DNA of 64,000 bases from Brevibacterium sp. UCMA 11754 (GCF_021532275.1 NZ_JACBOT010000001.1:414424-478423), one strand, 5' to 3'; shown: positions 38,743 to 48,627, numbered from the stretch's first letter. Numbers and translations are program-made. Notes: generated by a model from the letters alone, not told the origin.

Positions 38743-39984
38743 ATGAATGGCGAGACAGCCACGAGCCAGGCACCAGCGGACCACGGGACGACTGCGAGAG
38801 ATCAGGCCGAATCCATCGCCGAGTTCCTCCCTCGCGCCGGCAACGGTCCTCTCTCGGGCCAAGTCGTCGTTGATTTCTCCCGTGTCCTCGCCGGCCCCTA
38901 TTCCACGATGATGCTCGCCGACCTCGGCGCCACGGTCATCAAGGTCGAAGGCCCAGGTGGTGACGACACGAGGAACTGGAGCCCACCGGTCCGCGATGAC
39001 GATGCCACCTACTATCTGTCGATCAATCGCAATAAGTACGACATCGTGCTCGACTTCTCCGATGCCGATGAACTTTCCGTGGCGCAGAAGCTCGCGGCCC
39101 GTGCCGACATCATCGTCGAGAATTTCAAACCGGGAGGTCTGAAGAAGTTCGGCCTCGACTACGACTCGGTCTCCACCTCTAACCCCGTGCCCAACGCAGA
39201 GGTCATCTATGCCTCTGTCACCGGCTTCGGCGCCCACAATGCGCTGCCCGGCTACGATCTGCTCGTCCAGGCCATGTCCGGGTTCATGAGCGTCACCGGC
39301 AGCCCCGACGGCTCCCCCTACCGTGCCGGCGTCGCGGTCTTCGACGTCATCACCGGTCTGCACACGACGATCGGGATCATGGCCGCAATCCAGCACAAGA
39401 ACCTCACCGGCGAGGGCCAGCTGGTCGAAACCAACCTCATGTCCTCCGCGATGTCGGGCCTGGCGAACCAGTCCGGAGCCTATGCCGCCGCAGGTGTGAC
39501 ACCGACGCGCATGGGCAACGCCCACCCCAGCCTCTACCCGTACCAGCCGATGGCCACGAAGGACGGCGAACTCATCGTCGCCGCAGCCAACGACGGCCAG
39601 TTCGCCGCCCTCGCCACAGCCCTCGGGCGACCAGACTGGGCCGAAGACGAACGCTTCGCAAAGGCCAAGACCCGCAACGCCAACCGTGACGAACTCGAAC
39701 CCGAACTTCTCGAAGCCCTGCAGCAGCACACGGCCCAGGAATGGTTTGAGAAGCTCACGGCCGTGGGCCTGCCCTGCGCCCCGATCAACTCGATCTCCCA
39801 AGGAGTCGAGCGCGCCCGGGATCTCGGCCTCGACCCGATCGTCGAGACCGGTCAAGGCGAGCGCATCATTCCCACGATCCGCAACCCGATCCGGCTGGCG
39901 AAGTCCGAGGTCTCCTACGACCTCGCACCACCGGAACTCGGGGCCGACTCCGATCAGGTCCGCGCCTGGATCGACAGCCTCTAG
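38743..39984 (+). CDS. CaiB/BaiF (class III) CoA-transferase
   Basis: The 413-residue protein shows VVDFSRVLAGPYSTMMLADLGATVIKVE, the family's N-terminal signature after a 35-residue lead, DIIVENFKPGGLKKFGLDY, and PGYDLLVQAMSGFMSVTG, with the catalytic Asp in GYDLL. It moves CoA between carboxylic acids. It is the first gene of a unit with acyl-CoA dehydrogenase and an SDR, so it probably activates the imported acid for beta-oxidation-like breakdown. ATG 38743 is the only plausible start near the conserved domain. Confidence 0.93.
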   Translation: MNGETATSQAPADHGTTARDQAESIAEFLPRAGNGPLSGQVVVDFSRVLAGPYSTMMLADLGATVIKVEGPGGDDTRNWSPPVRDDDATYYLSINRNKYDIVLDFSDADELSVAQKLAARADIIVENFKPGGLKKFGLDYDSVSTSNPVPNAEVIYASVTGFGAHNALPGYDLLVQAMSGFMSVTGSPDGSPYRAGVAVFDVITGLHTTIGIMAAIQHKNLTGEGQLVETNLMSSAMSGLANQSGAYAAAGVTPTRMGNAHPSLYPYQPMATKDGELIVAAANDGQFAALATALGRPDWAEDERFAKAKTRNANRDELEPELLEALQQHTAQEWFEKLTAVGLPCAPINSISQGVERARDLGLDPIVETGQGERIIPTIRNPIRLAKSEVSYDLAPPELGADSDQVRAWIDSL

Positions 39985-40069
39985 CCCCACCTCGGCGACA
40001 AAGGGCACCGCCCCCACCTCGGCGACAGCACCACCACCTCACCACCTCACCACACAAGGAGAGCGAAGC

Positions 40070-41233
40070 ATGGATACTTCGGAACTGGATGACGTCCTCT
40101 CGATCGTCCGCGAATTCGTCCGCGAGAAGGTCGTCCCCATCGAACTCGAAATCGAGGCCGACGACGCCATCCCGGAGTCGATCATCAAGGAATCCGCCGA
40201 GATGGGTCTCTTCGGCTGGGCGCTGCCCGAGGAGTACGGCGGGCTGGGCATGAATGCTGAACAGGACGCGCAGCTGGCAATGGAGCTCGGCTATACGACA
40301 CCGGCGTTCCGGTCCGTCTTCGGCACGAACAACGGCATCGCCGGGCAGGTCCTTGTCAACTACGGCACCGACGAGCAGAAGAGTCAGTGGCTGCCGCAGC
40401 TGACCTCGGGCGATGTCGTCGCCTCCTTCGCTCTGACCGAGTCCGAGGCCGGATCCGACCCCTCGGGCATGCGCACCAGAGCCGTGCGCGATGGCGACGA
40501 CTACGTCATCAACGGCAGCAAGCGCTTCATCACCAACGCCGAGTCCTCCGACGTGCTCATGGTCTTCGCCCGCACCGACCCGAACGCGCGGGGTTCGAAG
40601 GGCATCTCCGTCTTCCTCGTCCCGACGAAGACGGCCGGCGTCACGGTCGGAACCCATGACAACAAGATGGGCCAAGCCGGTGCCTGGACCTCGGAGATCT
40701 TCTTCGACGACGTCCGTGTGCCCGCCGCCAACCTCATCGGCGGTGAGGAGGAGAAGGGCTTCTACGCCGCGATGGCCTCGCTGAACAAGGGCCGCCTGCA
40801 CATCGCCGCGATCTGCGTCGGCCAGGCCACCCGCATCCTCGACGAGTCCGTGAGCTATGCCGCCGAGGCGAAACAGGGTGGAGAGCCCATCGCCCGGTTC
40901 CAGCTGATCCAGGCCATGCTCGCCGACATCTACACCGAGGTTGCCGCCGCCAAGGCTCTCGTACTCGCCGCTGCGAAACGCTGGGATGCCGATGAGGACC
41001 GGAAGCTCGGACCCAGCTCTGCAAAGCTCTTCGCCTCCGAGGCTCTGGGTCGCATTGCCGACAAGGGTGTGCAGATCCAGGGTGGAACGGGCTACATGCG
41101 TGAGTCCGCCGTCGAACGCTTCTACCGCCATGCTCGCCTGTTCCGCATCTATGAGGGCACCTCGGAAGTCCAGCGCGTCGTCGTTGCCCGGCAGCTGCTC
41201 AAGGGCGCCCACAAACCCCAGTTCAACCTGTAA
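40070..41233 (+). CDS. Acyl-CoA dehydrogenase
   Basis: The 387-residue flavoprotein has LTESEAGSDPSGMRTRA (FAD/substrate site), NGSKRFITNAESSDVLMVFA, KMGQAGAWTSEIFFDDVRVP and the C-terminal RIYEGTSEVQRVVVARQLL, with the usual catalytic Glu in YEGT. It introduces a 2,3 double bond into an acyl-CoA. I chose ATG 40070 because it follows AAGGAGAG and starts the family's N-terminus; a longer frame from 39686 overlaps the CoA-transferase and is an artefact. It lies in the middle of the three-gene catabolic unit. Confidence 0.94.
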   Translation: MDTSELDDVLSIVREFVREKVVPIELEIEADDAIPESIIKESAEMGLFGWALPEEYGGLGMNAEQDAQLAMELGYTTPAFRSVFGTNNGIAGQVLVNYGTDEQKSQWLPQLTSGDVVASFALTESEAGSDPSGMRTRAVRDGDDYVINGSKRFITNAESSDVLMVFARTDPNARGSKGISVFLVPTKTAGVTVGTHDNKMGQAGAWTSEIFFDDVRVPAANLIGGEEEKGFYAAMASLNKGRLHIAAICVGQATRILDESVSYAAEAKQGGEPIARFQLIQAMLADIYTEVAAAKALVLAAAKRWDADEDRKLGPSSAKLFASEALGRIADKGVQIQGGTGYMRESAVERFYRHARLFRIYEGTSEVQRVVVARQLLKGAHKPQFNL

Positions 41234-41284
41234 CTCGCCTCCACGCTGAGAAGACACATCCACACGCAAAGAAAGAAGGACCTG

Positions 41285-42082
41285 ATGACCGACGCACCAG
41301 CCACCACCGCCTCCACCGCCCAGGGCATCTCCGAGATCCCCGGCCTGCTCACCGGCAAGGTCGCCGTGGTCACCGGCGGCGCCCAGGGCCTCGGCCTGGC
41401 CATGGCCCGCAGCCTCGTCAACTCCGGAGCCAAGGTCGTCCTCGGCGATATGAATGAGGAGAGCCTGCAGTCGGCCGTGACCGAACTCGGCGGATCCGAC
41501 TCTGCCGCCGGGGTCGAGTGCAATGTGGCTTCCCTGGAGAACACACAGAAGCTCGCCGATGCGGCAACGACGATCTTCGGCGGCGTCGACATCTGGGTCA
41601 ACAATGCCGGCATCACCCGTGACGCGACGATTCGGAAGATGAGCGAGAAGGAGTTCGACGACGTCATCTCCGTCCACCTGCGCGGGACCTGGAACGGGCT
41701 CAAGGTCGCCACCGGCCTCATGCGCGAACAGGACCGCGGCGGTGCGATCGTCAACGTCTCCTCCATCAGCGGCAAGGTCGGCATGCTCGGCCAGTCGAAC
41801 TACTCGGCGGCGAAGGCCGGCATCGTCGGCATGACCAAGGCGGTGGCCAAGGAGGTCGCGTTCAAGGGCATCCGCATCAATGCGATCCAGCCCGGCTTCA
41901 TCAACACCGCGATGACCGCGGCCATGCCCCAGCACGCGATCGATTCGAAGCTCGCCGAGATCCCGCTGGGCCGTCCCGGAGAGCCCGAAGAGGTTGCCTC
42001 GGTGGTGCTGTTCCTCGCCTCCGGCCTGTCCAGCTACCTCACCGGAACCGTCACGGAAATCTCCGGGGGACGCCACATCTGA
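41285..42082 (+). CDS. SDR family 3-oxoacyl-/hydroxyacyl-CoA reductase-like protein
   Basis: The 265-residue SDR has [37 protein letters not shown] (the typical NNAG with a FabG/PhaB-like continuation) and [21 protein letters not shown] with catalytic Ser, Tyr and Lys. [18 protein letters not shown] and [10 protein letters not shown] close it. In this operon it probably oxidises the 3-hydroxyacyl-CoA formed after dehydrogenation and hydration, although no hydratase gene is present nearby. GAAAGAAGGA precedes the start. Confidence 0.92.
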   Translation: MTDAPATTASTAQGISEIPGLLTGKVAVVTGGAQGLGLAMARSLVNSGAKVVLGDMNEESLQSAVTELGGSDSAAGVECNVASLENTQKLADAATTIFGGVDIWVNNAGITRDATIRKMSEKEFDDVISVHLRGTWNGLKVATGLMREQDRGGAIVNVSSISGKVGMLGQSNYSAAKAGIVGMTKAVAKEVAFKGIRINAIQPGFINTAMTAAMPQHAIDSKLAEIPLGRPGEPEEVASVVLFLASGLSSYLTGTVTEISGGRHI

Positions 42083-42156
42083 GTGCTTTCCATCGAGCTG
42101 ATCATTTGCGATTGGAAAGCATCGGCCGCTGGTGAGTAGGCACACGGTCGCCGGAA

Positions 42157-43713
42157 CTATCTACAGCTTTCGGCAGGAGCTGAGGAGTCGTCGCCCTTTG
42201 GTCCAGTGCTAGTCGAATCCAACCGTTCCGACCGGACGTAACTGACAATACGTACGGCGACCAGCGCACCGCAGACGATCGCCCATGTGAAGAACCAGAT
42301 CAAAGCCACGGGGCTGACGTGGAACAGCAGTGAGTATGGTGCTGTACGCCCGGTCAGCAACAGTTGCAGGCTGGGCAGGGCGAGTACCCAGGCTATCGGG
42401 ATCAGCGGTGGGATCAGCCGCAGAATGGTCCAGATCTTGCTTCTGCCGGCTCGGCGCTGGCCCCAGCGCCGAGCACGCACCAGCCCAACAACGGCAAGAG
42501 CCACAGTGATCAGGCCCAGCCCGGTCAAGATCAAATCCGTCCACACTCCGTTGGAGAAGGCTTGCAGAGCGGGAATTTCGGGGTTGAGGTCGTGCAGCAG
42601 GTTCTGGGCCAGCACGCCCGGGTCCGGTGATGTGATGCCTGTACCGGAGTTGATCATGACGACGATGCTGTCTCCTGACTCTGTGAAGATCCCCTGGTAA
42701 GCACCAAACCCTGCACCGGCACCGCTGTGCGAGATACGCACCGGTGGCCCTTCCGCGGACTCGGCGTTGTACCAGCCGAAACCGTAGCCATTGCTGGCCT
42801 TGGACCCCGGTGTGTGCATAAGGTCGATGGCCTCTTGACTGACCAGGCGTGTGCCGTCAGGTGTGCGACCCCCGCTGCTCTGCATCTGCAGCCACTTCGA
42901 CATGTCGTTCGCCGTGCTGACCACACCACCGGAGCCTTCGCTGAAATACCCAGATCCGTCAGAGTCGAAGGCCTTGCCGTATACGATCGAGTGCCCGCGT
43001 GCCATTGCGGGTACTCGGTCCGTGGACTGCTGAGTGTCCTTCGTCGACGTCATATTCAATGGTTTGAAGACGTGCTGTGAGAGGTAGTAATCGAACTGTT
43101 CGCCGCTGATGACCTCGACCATCCTGGCCAAGACATGATAGTTCGGGTTGTGGTAATTGAAGGCGGCCCCTGGGTCAGCGGCCAAGGTAGCGGTCTTCAG
43201 GTGGGCGACAGATTGCTTGAGCGTTGTGATACCGCCGTCGTAGAGATTTGGTGCCGTGGCGTCAGTCATCCCCGACGTCTGGTTGAGCAGTTGGCGCACG
43301 GTGATGCCTCCACCGCGAGGATCGTCGATGGTGAACTCGGGCAGATAAGTTCGCACCTGTTTGTCGAGATCAATCTTGTCGTGCTCCTCGAGCTGCATCA
43401 CCGCCATGGCGGTGAACGACTTCGACAACGATTCGATCCGAAGCGGAGTGTCAGCCGTCATCGGTCGGTCATCTTCCGCTTCGCCTGCTGCCGAGGTCTG
43501 GGCGACTTCGTTATCGCGCATCACCGACACAGCTATGCCAGGTACTCCGGAATCGACGACCTTGGCCAAATAGTCATCAACTGTGTACCCGGCATCAGCG
43601 TGGGCCGGTGGTGAAGGGACTGCCATCGCCAGGAGACATACCAGCACGGCGATTGAGGTTAACACCACCCGAGGGCGTGAGCGCGAATGATAGCAATCTG
43701 AGAACGTCGTCAT
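42157..43713 (-). CDS. Serine hydrolase of the beta-lactamase/PBP-like (class C) family with C-terminal membrane part
   Basis: The 518-residue protein has a signal peptide ending PAHADA, then a beta-lactamase-like domain: SLSKSFTAM (SxxK nucleophile, about residue 105), YHNPNY (YxN) near residue 190, and HSGAGAGFG (HxG in place of KTG). From about residue 380 there are around four hydrophobic segments. Such proteins are peptidases or esterases at the cell surface rather than proven beta-lactamases. I chose ATG 43713 (TTFSDCYHS) over a start 24 bp upstream. It is monocistronic. Confidence 0.88.
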   Translation of the reverse strand: MTTFSDCYHSRSRPRVVLTSIAVLVCLLAMAVPSPPAHADAGYTVDDYLAKVVDSGVPGIAVSVMRDNEVAQTSAAGEAEDDRPMTADTPLRIESLSKSFTAMAVMQLEEHDKIDLDKQVRTYLPEFTIDDPRGGGITVRQLLNQTSGMTDATAPNLYDGGITTLKQSVAHLKTATLAADPGAAFNYHNPNYHVLARMVEVISGEQFDYYLSQHVFKPLNMTSTKDTQQSTDRVPAMARGHSIVYGKAFDSDGSGYFSEGSGGVVSTANDMSKWLQMQSSGGRTPDGTRLVSQEAIDLMHTPGSKASNGYGFGWYNAESAEGPPVRISHSGAGAGFGAYQGIFTESGDSIVVMINSGTGITSPDPGVLAQNLLHDLNPEIPALQAFSNGVWTDLILTGLGLITVALAVVGLVRARRWGQRRAGRSKIWTILRLIPPLIPIAWVLALPSLQLLLTGRTAPYSLLFHVSPVALIWFFTWAIVCGALVAVRIVSYVRSERLDSTSTGPKGDDSSAPAESCR

Positions 43714-43875
43714 GTATTCGAGGCTACTCAGCGTCAACAGCAGATACTGTCATGATGGCCCTTCACTCTGGCTGAGGAAACCTGTACATCCCAGCCCCAA
43801 ATCGCGACCGTGCTTCGCCGAGAAGCCACCACGGGGGACCGGAATAGAACAAAATCCCTTGACGTTCTAACCGCT

Positions 43876-44562
43876 ATGCGCACCCCTGGATCTGACAGAC
43901 CCGCGATAATATTTGACGTCCTGGGAACTCTCGTGGATCAAGTGGGCAGTCTGCGTCGACAGACAAGAGCCGTCACCGGCTGAGACGAGGACACGTCAGG
44001 GCGAGTAGTGGATGCGTGGCTGGCTCACGTCGCCGAGCGGGAAGACGAGATCATCGCTGGCGACACTGCCTTCGTTCCGAGCCACGTCCTCGATGCAGAG
44101 GCGCTTGAGAGCTTGGTAGGCAAGGGCGTACTGCCCGCAGCAGCTGTCCGACCGCTGAGCTCTGCCTCACAGCTCTTGGAGCCGTGGCCAGACACTGTTG
44201 AAGCGCTGACGCGGCTCTCAGCCGATGTGCCGGTGGCGGGCTTATCCAACGCAAGCCGCCGGGTACTCACCGGGCTGCGCGGCAGCTCCGGGATGAGGTG
44301 GCATCAGGTGTTGTCGGCAGAGGACGCCAATACATATAAGCCCGATCCTGCGATCTATCGGCTCGCACTGTCGGTCACGCCCGTGGGAACGCCGACACCA
44401 TATATGGTTGCGGCTCATGCTTGGGACTTGCGCGCAGCGGCGAAGGCTGGTCTGCGTACTGCGTATGTACCGAGGCCCGGCGGTGATCCGCCGGCAGCAG
44501 ACGACAATTTCGATCTGTACGCCGACAATCTTCTCCAATTACATTCCAAACTGCGCCCGTAA
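43876..44562 (+). pseudogene. HAD family (2-haloacid dehalogenase-like) hydrolase interrupted by an in-frame TGA
   Basis: From ATG 43876 the frame reads PAIIFDVLGTLVDQVGSL (HAD motif I with the nucleophile Asp), reaches TGA at 43981-43983 after ATRAVTG-like residues, and continues in the same frame from DEDTSGRVVDAWLAHV to the stop at 44562. The later part holds GLSNASRR (motif II), DANTYKPDPAIYR (motif III Lys) and VAAHAWDLRAAAKAGLRTAY (motif IV), as in type II haloacid dehalogenases, where Trp is expected at the TGA position. A GTG at 44008 could start a fragment without the nucleophile. The gene is dead, or TGA stands for TGG through an error. Confidence 0.8.
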
Positions 44563-44902
44563 ATTGTCGCGGACTTCGCCCGTGGGACACCAACCAGCCC
44601 TATTTGACAATCATAAGATCCCGAGGAGCCAGCCGCGGGCTCCTCGCCCCACTGTCTTCCGAGCCGCTTGGACCGAATATCGTCTAGGTTCAGCTGATGC
44701 CCCGATACGTCGAGTTGATTCAGCGGCGACCGCCACGGGCGTAACCCCACGTACAAGTGCCGGGAGCAGATCACGAAACTGGCGGATCAGCGTTGAGGCC
44801 CCGAGCCAAGAGCATGCCGAAATCGTGGATGTCTCAGCCAACAGCTTGCGATACCCACGATGGGACCGATAACGGTGCCTCGGCGGGACCCTCTGTATGG
44901 GA
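44563..44902. other. Gene-free 340-bp stretch
   Basis: I see no gene, clear promoter or strong repeat between the HAD remnant and the convergent acyltransferase gene. Base composition is less GC-rich than the neighbouring genes. Frames through it have no ribosome binding site and no family resemblance, so it may be decayed coding sequence. Confidence 0.4.
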
Positions 44903-46216
44903 TCAGCCTCGGTGGGAGAGCCTATCTGGAAGTTTGACGACGCCGAAGACGATCATGCCCACCAGCGGCAGCAGCGGCCAGATCCAGGTCACCCCGGATG
45001 CGTTGACCATGCCCACATCGGCCATGATCGCCAGTCCCGCACAGATCGCTGCCGCGGCGAGGATCGGCATCCACACCCGAGGGGCAGGGCGATCGTCGGG
45101 CTGCGCAGATTCGAACCGGCCGAAGATCACGACAAGGATGCCGGTGATCGCGAGAAGCGCCAGGCACCACAGGGGGCGGGTCAGCCACCACGCACCGGTC
45201 AGCGGGGTGGGCAGCAGCGCTCCGGCATCGAGTGCGAGGAGCACCTGGGCCAGGGCCGTCAAAGCGGTGAGATGCCATAGGAACCAGGTCATGATCCGCT
45301 GGTTCACAAGGACGGTGAGCATCCACAGTCCGGGGCTGCGCAGCAGCGCCGCCAGCGGTCGCTGAAGCATGAGCACGATTCCCGCCTGGGCCATTCCGAG
45401 GAAGGCCATTGTCACCCGGGTCGGGGCCGAGTTGGAGATCGCATCGGTGCCGGCGGTGATCATCGAGACCGGGTAGGGACCGAAGCCGACGAGGAGCCCG
45501 AGCCCGAGGGCGCCGACGGCGAAGAGCAGCAGGCAGCGTTTCAGGCTCGAGAGCCTGCCGTCGAGCCACGCGTAGCCGAACTGGTGGAAGCTGGCCCACA
45601 CGAGCAGATAGTTGGGGTAGCCGGCCAGAATGCTGCCGGTGGTGATGCTGACGATGTCGATGACTCCGGCCGCGACGATGCCGAGGACGATCGACCACCA
45701 GCCCCATTTCTCCCACAGCACCAAGCAGGGTGGGGCGACGATGGCGACAAGCAGGTAGGCGGCGAGGAACCAGGTGGGCACCAGAGCCATCTGCGATGCC
45801 AGCTGCACCGCGGCCGGTTCGGCGCCGAAGCTCAACGCGATGATGCAGGTGAGCAGCCAGACGAGCAGAAGTGGGATGAGGGGCAGTCCCAGGCGACGCA
45901 GGCGGGCGCGCAGCCATTCGGCGTAGCCGATGTTCTTCCGTCTCGCCGAACGCCAGGACAGAGCGTTGGAATAGCCGCCGACGAGGAAGAAGATCGGCAT
46001 CACTTGGAACACCCAGGTCAGCGGGTGCGTCCAGCGAGCCTCATCAAGCAGGCCGTGCGGCTCGATGCCTCCGGTGGAGCTCACCGCGATGATCGTCCAG
46101 TGCCCCAGCACGACGACGGTGATCGCTGCCGCGCGGAGGAAGTCGACTTCTCGGTTGCGGGAGTCGGGGGTGGCGGCATCGATCTTCCGCGCCCGAGCCA
46201 TGAACGAGCGAAGCAT
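44903..46216 (-). CDS. Acyltransferase 3 family membrane protein
   Basis: The 437-residue protein has about ten hydrophobic segments and the OafA/NodX-like opening REVDFLRAAAITVVVLGHWTI, with the family His, then a second conserved block, FQVMPIFFLVGGYSNALSWR. Such enzymes O-acylate surface sugars, lipids or antibiotics. The C-terminus carries no extra domain. It lies 85 bp downstream of the amidohydrolase gene in the same direction and may be co-transcribed with it. Acceptor unknown. Confidence 0.88.
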   Translation of the reverse strand: MLRSFMARARKIDAATPDSRNREVDFLRAAAITVVVLGHWTIIAVSSTGGIEPHGLLDEARWTHPLTWVFQVMPIFFLVGGYSNALSWRSARRKNIGYAEWLRARLRRLGLPLIPLLLVWLLTCIIALSFGAEPAAVQLASQMALVPTWFLAAYLLVAIVAPPCLVLWEKWGWWSIVLGIVAAGVIDIVSITTGSILAGYPNYLLVWASFHQFGYAWLDGRLSSLKRCLLLFAVGALGLGLLVGFGPYPVSMITAGTDAISNSAPTRVTMAFLGMAQAGIVLMLQRPLAALLRSPGLWMLTVLVNQRIMTWFLWHLTALTALAQVLLALDAGALLPTPLTGAWWLTRPLWCLALLAITGILVVIFGRFESAQPDDRPAPRVWMPILAAAAICAGLAIMADVGMVNASGVTWIWPLLPLVGMIVFGVVKLPDRLSHRG

Positions 46217-46301
46217 ATGTGAGGATCCTTTTCGGCAGGACGGGACTTCGGGTGGGTGGCAGGAAGGCGGTGGCTGAGCCGCGGGCGAGCGGTGGTGCCG
46301 G

Positions 46302-48164
46302 TCAGGCTTGGTATTTCACCTGGCCGCCGACCACTGTCAGCGCGACTGTGGTGTCACGGATCGCCTCGGCGTGGGCGAAGAGTGCTTCTTCGGATTCATA
46401 GCCGAGCAGACCATCGTCGGAGTCGGCTGCGTTGGGATTGAGCCCCTCGGCAACGAGCGGATCGGTGTCGACGACGATGAAGTCGGCGTCCATGCCCGGG
46501 GCCAGATAGCCTCGTCGATCTTCGAGTCCTGCGGCATAGGCCGGGCCCTGGGTATGCTGCCGAATTGCCTCAGCGGCGGAGATCCGACGTCGAGGCTGGA
46601 AGCTCGTGCTCGCCTCCCCCGAGATATTCGCCCTGGTCATCGCCGCATAGATCGCTGCGAAGGGATTGGCGGGCTCCACCGGCCCATCGGAGCCGAATGC
46701 CACGTGTGCCCCGGCGGCCAGCAGGTCGGGCCAGGCGTAGGCGGCAAGTTGCGCGGATTCGTCGATGAGGTGGAGCAGGTGCAGGTCAGAGATGCAGTGA
46801 CGGGGCTGCATGGAGGCGATGACGTCGAGTTCGGCGAACCGGGCGACGTCGGCAGGCTGAATGAATTGGGCGTGCTCGACCCGGTGGCGCAGTGGTCGTT
46901 CGAAGCGCTCCTGCGCCTCCGTCGTGGTCTGGCGCAGACGTTCGAAGACGTTGAGCACATGGTGGTTGGCCTGATCGCCGATGGCATGGATGGCAACAGA
47001 GATGCCGGCCTCGGTGGCCCAGCGTGCGTTCTCGAACAGATCGTCCTCTGACATCTGGGCGATCCCGTAGTTGGCGTCCTCCGGCGCACTGCTCAAGGCG
47101 TCCTCGGGCACACTGCCGGGGTAGGTGTAGAACTCCTGCTCGGCGCCCGCCTCGTCGGGGGTCACAGTCTCTTCGTGAGCGTGCGGCTCGGGAAACGGTT
47201 TGGACATGTGGCAGGTGTGCGAGCCCAGGGCTCCGTCGGAGAACAGCTTCAGGCCACCTCGGCGCAGCCAGTCATCGCCGTCGCCGGTGTGCCACCCGGT
47301 CTCGATAGCCCAGGGCACCTCCGGTGAGCGCAGATACTTCGTCACGCGGATGTGCTGTCGGTCGGCTTCGCGCAGGTCGTACCACCCCAGCGTCGAGGCG
47401 ATGGAGTCGAAGTCGTGGATCCCGGTCAGCCCCTGGGAGAGGAACAGCTTCTGGGTGCGATCGAGTCGCTCGACCTGTTCTGCGCGGGAGGGTTCGGGAA
47501 TGAATCTGGCCACCAGGTCGGTGGCATCCTCACGGACCAGCCCGGTCAGCGAGCCCTCGTCATCGCGAACGAATTCTCCGCCGAACGGGTCCACGGTGAG
47601 ATCATCGATGCCGGCGATCTCCAGGCCGTGGGCATTCGTCCAGAGGGTGTGGAGATCGACCGACCACATCGCCACCGGGTGGTCGGGCACGGCCTGGTCG
47701 AGGAGTTCGCGATCGGGGTAGCGCGGGTCATCCCACTTGTTGATGTCCCACCCGGAGCCGACCACCCATTCGCCGAACGGCATCTGGCTGGCGCGTTCAC
47801 GGATGGCGTCGACCGCCTCGGTCAAGGATCGGACATCGGAGAGATCGAGGTCGGTCAGGGAGTCTGCGTAGTGGATCGAATGCATGTGCGCGTCGACGAG
47901 GCCGGGCAGGATGACCTGGCCGGCGCAGTCGATCTCCTCGATTTCGAGGCCCGGAATCACCGCGGTGGCCCCGATTCCTCCCGCCGAGGCGAGCGCTGCC
48001 GTCGTCGAGGACTCGGAGGCTGCGATGTCGAGCAGTTCGGCTCTGGTGCCCACGGCCACGATCGTCTCCCCGTCGACGAGGATCGAGTCGGGTGCGACCG
48101 CCGAGGTGGCATCAGGGGAGGCAGGTGCAGAACTTCGCACGACGGCATTGGAGAACAGACGCAT
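46302..48164 (-). CDS. YtcJ-like amidohydrolase family protein
   Basis: The 620-residue enzyme has the composite domain start RLFSNAVV, then VILPGLVDAHMHSIHYADSL (HxH metal ligands at about residue 100), DGALGSHTCHMSKPF near residue 320, AIHAIGDQANHHVLNVFE (His ligand) near 400 and GSDGPVEPANPFAAIYAAM (Asp ligand) near 500. It hydrolyses amide or ester bonds of unknown small substrates in the cytosol. I chose ATG 48164 because upstream codons lie in the promoter of the divergent membrane-protein gene. Acidic inserts around residues 340-365 are specific to this protein. Confidence 0.9.
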   Translation of the reverse strand: MRLFSNAVVRSSAPASPDATSAVAPDSILVDGETIVAVGTRAELLDIAASESSTTAALASAGGIGATAVIPGLEIEEIDCAGQVILPGLVDAHMHSIHYADSLTDLDLSDVRSLTEAVDAIRERASQMPFGEWVVGSGWDINKWDDPRYPDRELLDQAVPDHPVAMWSVDLHTLWTNAHGLEIAGIDDLTVDPFGGEFVRDDEGSLTGLVREDATDLVARFIPEPSRAEQVERLDRTQKLFLSQGLTGIHDFDSIASTLGWYDLREADRQHIRVTKYLRSPEVPWAIETGWHTGDGDDWLRRGGLKLFSDGALGSHTCHMSKPFPEPHAHEETVTPDEAGAEQEFYTYPGSVPEDALSSAPEDANYGIAQMSEDDLFENARWATEAGISVAIHAIGDQANHHVLNVFERLRQTTTEAQERFERPLRHRVEHAQFIQPADVARFAELDVIASMQPRHCISDLHLLHLIDESAQLAAYAWPDLLAAGAHVAFGSDGPVEPANPFAAIYAAMTRANISGEASTSFQPRRRISAAEAIRQHTQGPAYAAGLEDRRGYLAPGMDADFIVVDTDPLVAEGLNPNAADSDDGLLGYESEEALFAHAEAIRDTTVALTVVGGQVKYQA

Positions 48165-48267
48165 GAGCACCAGTCTAGAGCGCAAGTGCACGCGTTCCAG
48201 GCTAGGGTGCGAGGTGGTTTCTGCGCGCCGATATCGCCGATCTTCTACTGGGAGTAGAATCCGAGGC

Positions 48268-48627
48268 ATGGCCAAGGTCTTCAGTTCTCAGGACACCCGT
48301 CTCTCCGCGGGTGCTCGCATCGTTCTTCCTGCCATCTGGCTCGGTCTCATCATCGGCATCTCCCTGATCGAGGCACCGCTGAAGTTCACCGCTCCGGGCA
48401 TCACGATCCCGCTGGGGCTGGGCATCGGCCGTCTGGTCTTCACCGCCATGAACTGGGTCGAGATCGTCATTGCCGTGATCCTGCTGTGGTCGGTGTTCAA
48501 GTCAGCCGTCGGTGCCGGGTACCGGCTGCTGACATCTGCGGTGACGGTCGTCCTCATCGCCAAGGTCGCCGTGATCCGCCCCCTACTCAACAAGCGCACC
48601 GATGCCGTGCTCGCCGGTGTCGATTAG
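48268..48627 (+). CDS. Small multi-pass membrane protein, probably cut short by an in-frame TAG
   Basis: The 119-residue product has about three hydrophobic segments (RIVLPAIWLGLIIGISLIEA, WVEIVIAVILLWSVF and LLTSAVTVVLIAKVAVI). After TAG at 48625-48627 the same frame stays open to TGA at 48760-48762 and encodes SSLHLFYIAADGLLIVGLIT plus MLIVAARRW, a further good transmembrane segment. The intact protein would thus have 164 residues and four segments, which looks like the natural form. No function is recognised. The gene converges on the nickel-transporter ATPase genes. Confidence 0.7.
   Translation: MAKVFSSQDTRLSAGARIVLPAIWLGLIIGISLIEAPLKFTAPGITIPLGLGIGRLVFTAMNWVEIVIAVILLWSVFKSAVGAGYRLLTSAVTVVLIAKVAVIRPLLNKRTDAVLAGVD

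Noticed and set aside
39686..40069. N-terminal extension of the acyl-CoA dehydrogenase
   Set aside because: The upstream frame lies inside the CoA-transferase gene in another frame and reads as low-complexity Arg/Ser/Pro. ATG 40070 has a proper ribosome binding site.
42157..43713. True class C beta-lactamase
   Set aside because: The KTG motif is replaced by HxG and a C-terminal membrane part is fused, as in peptidase/esterase-like relatives.
43981..43983. Selenocysteine or reassigned UGA
   Set aside because: No SECIS-like hairpin is evident after the TGA codons, the residue expected is Trp and not Cys, and normal genes in the window use TGA as stop.
45095..45125. tRNA T-loop-like string GATTCGAACCGG
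   Set aside because: It lies inside the acyltransferase coding sequence in frame and no cloverleaf partner arms surround it.
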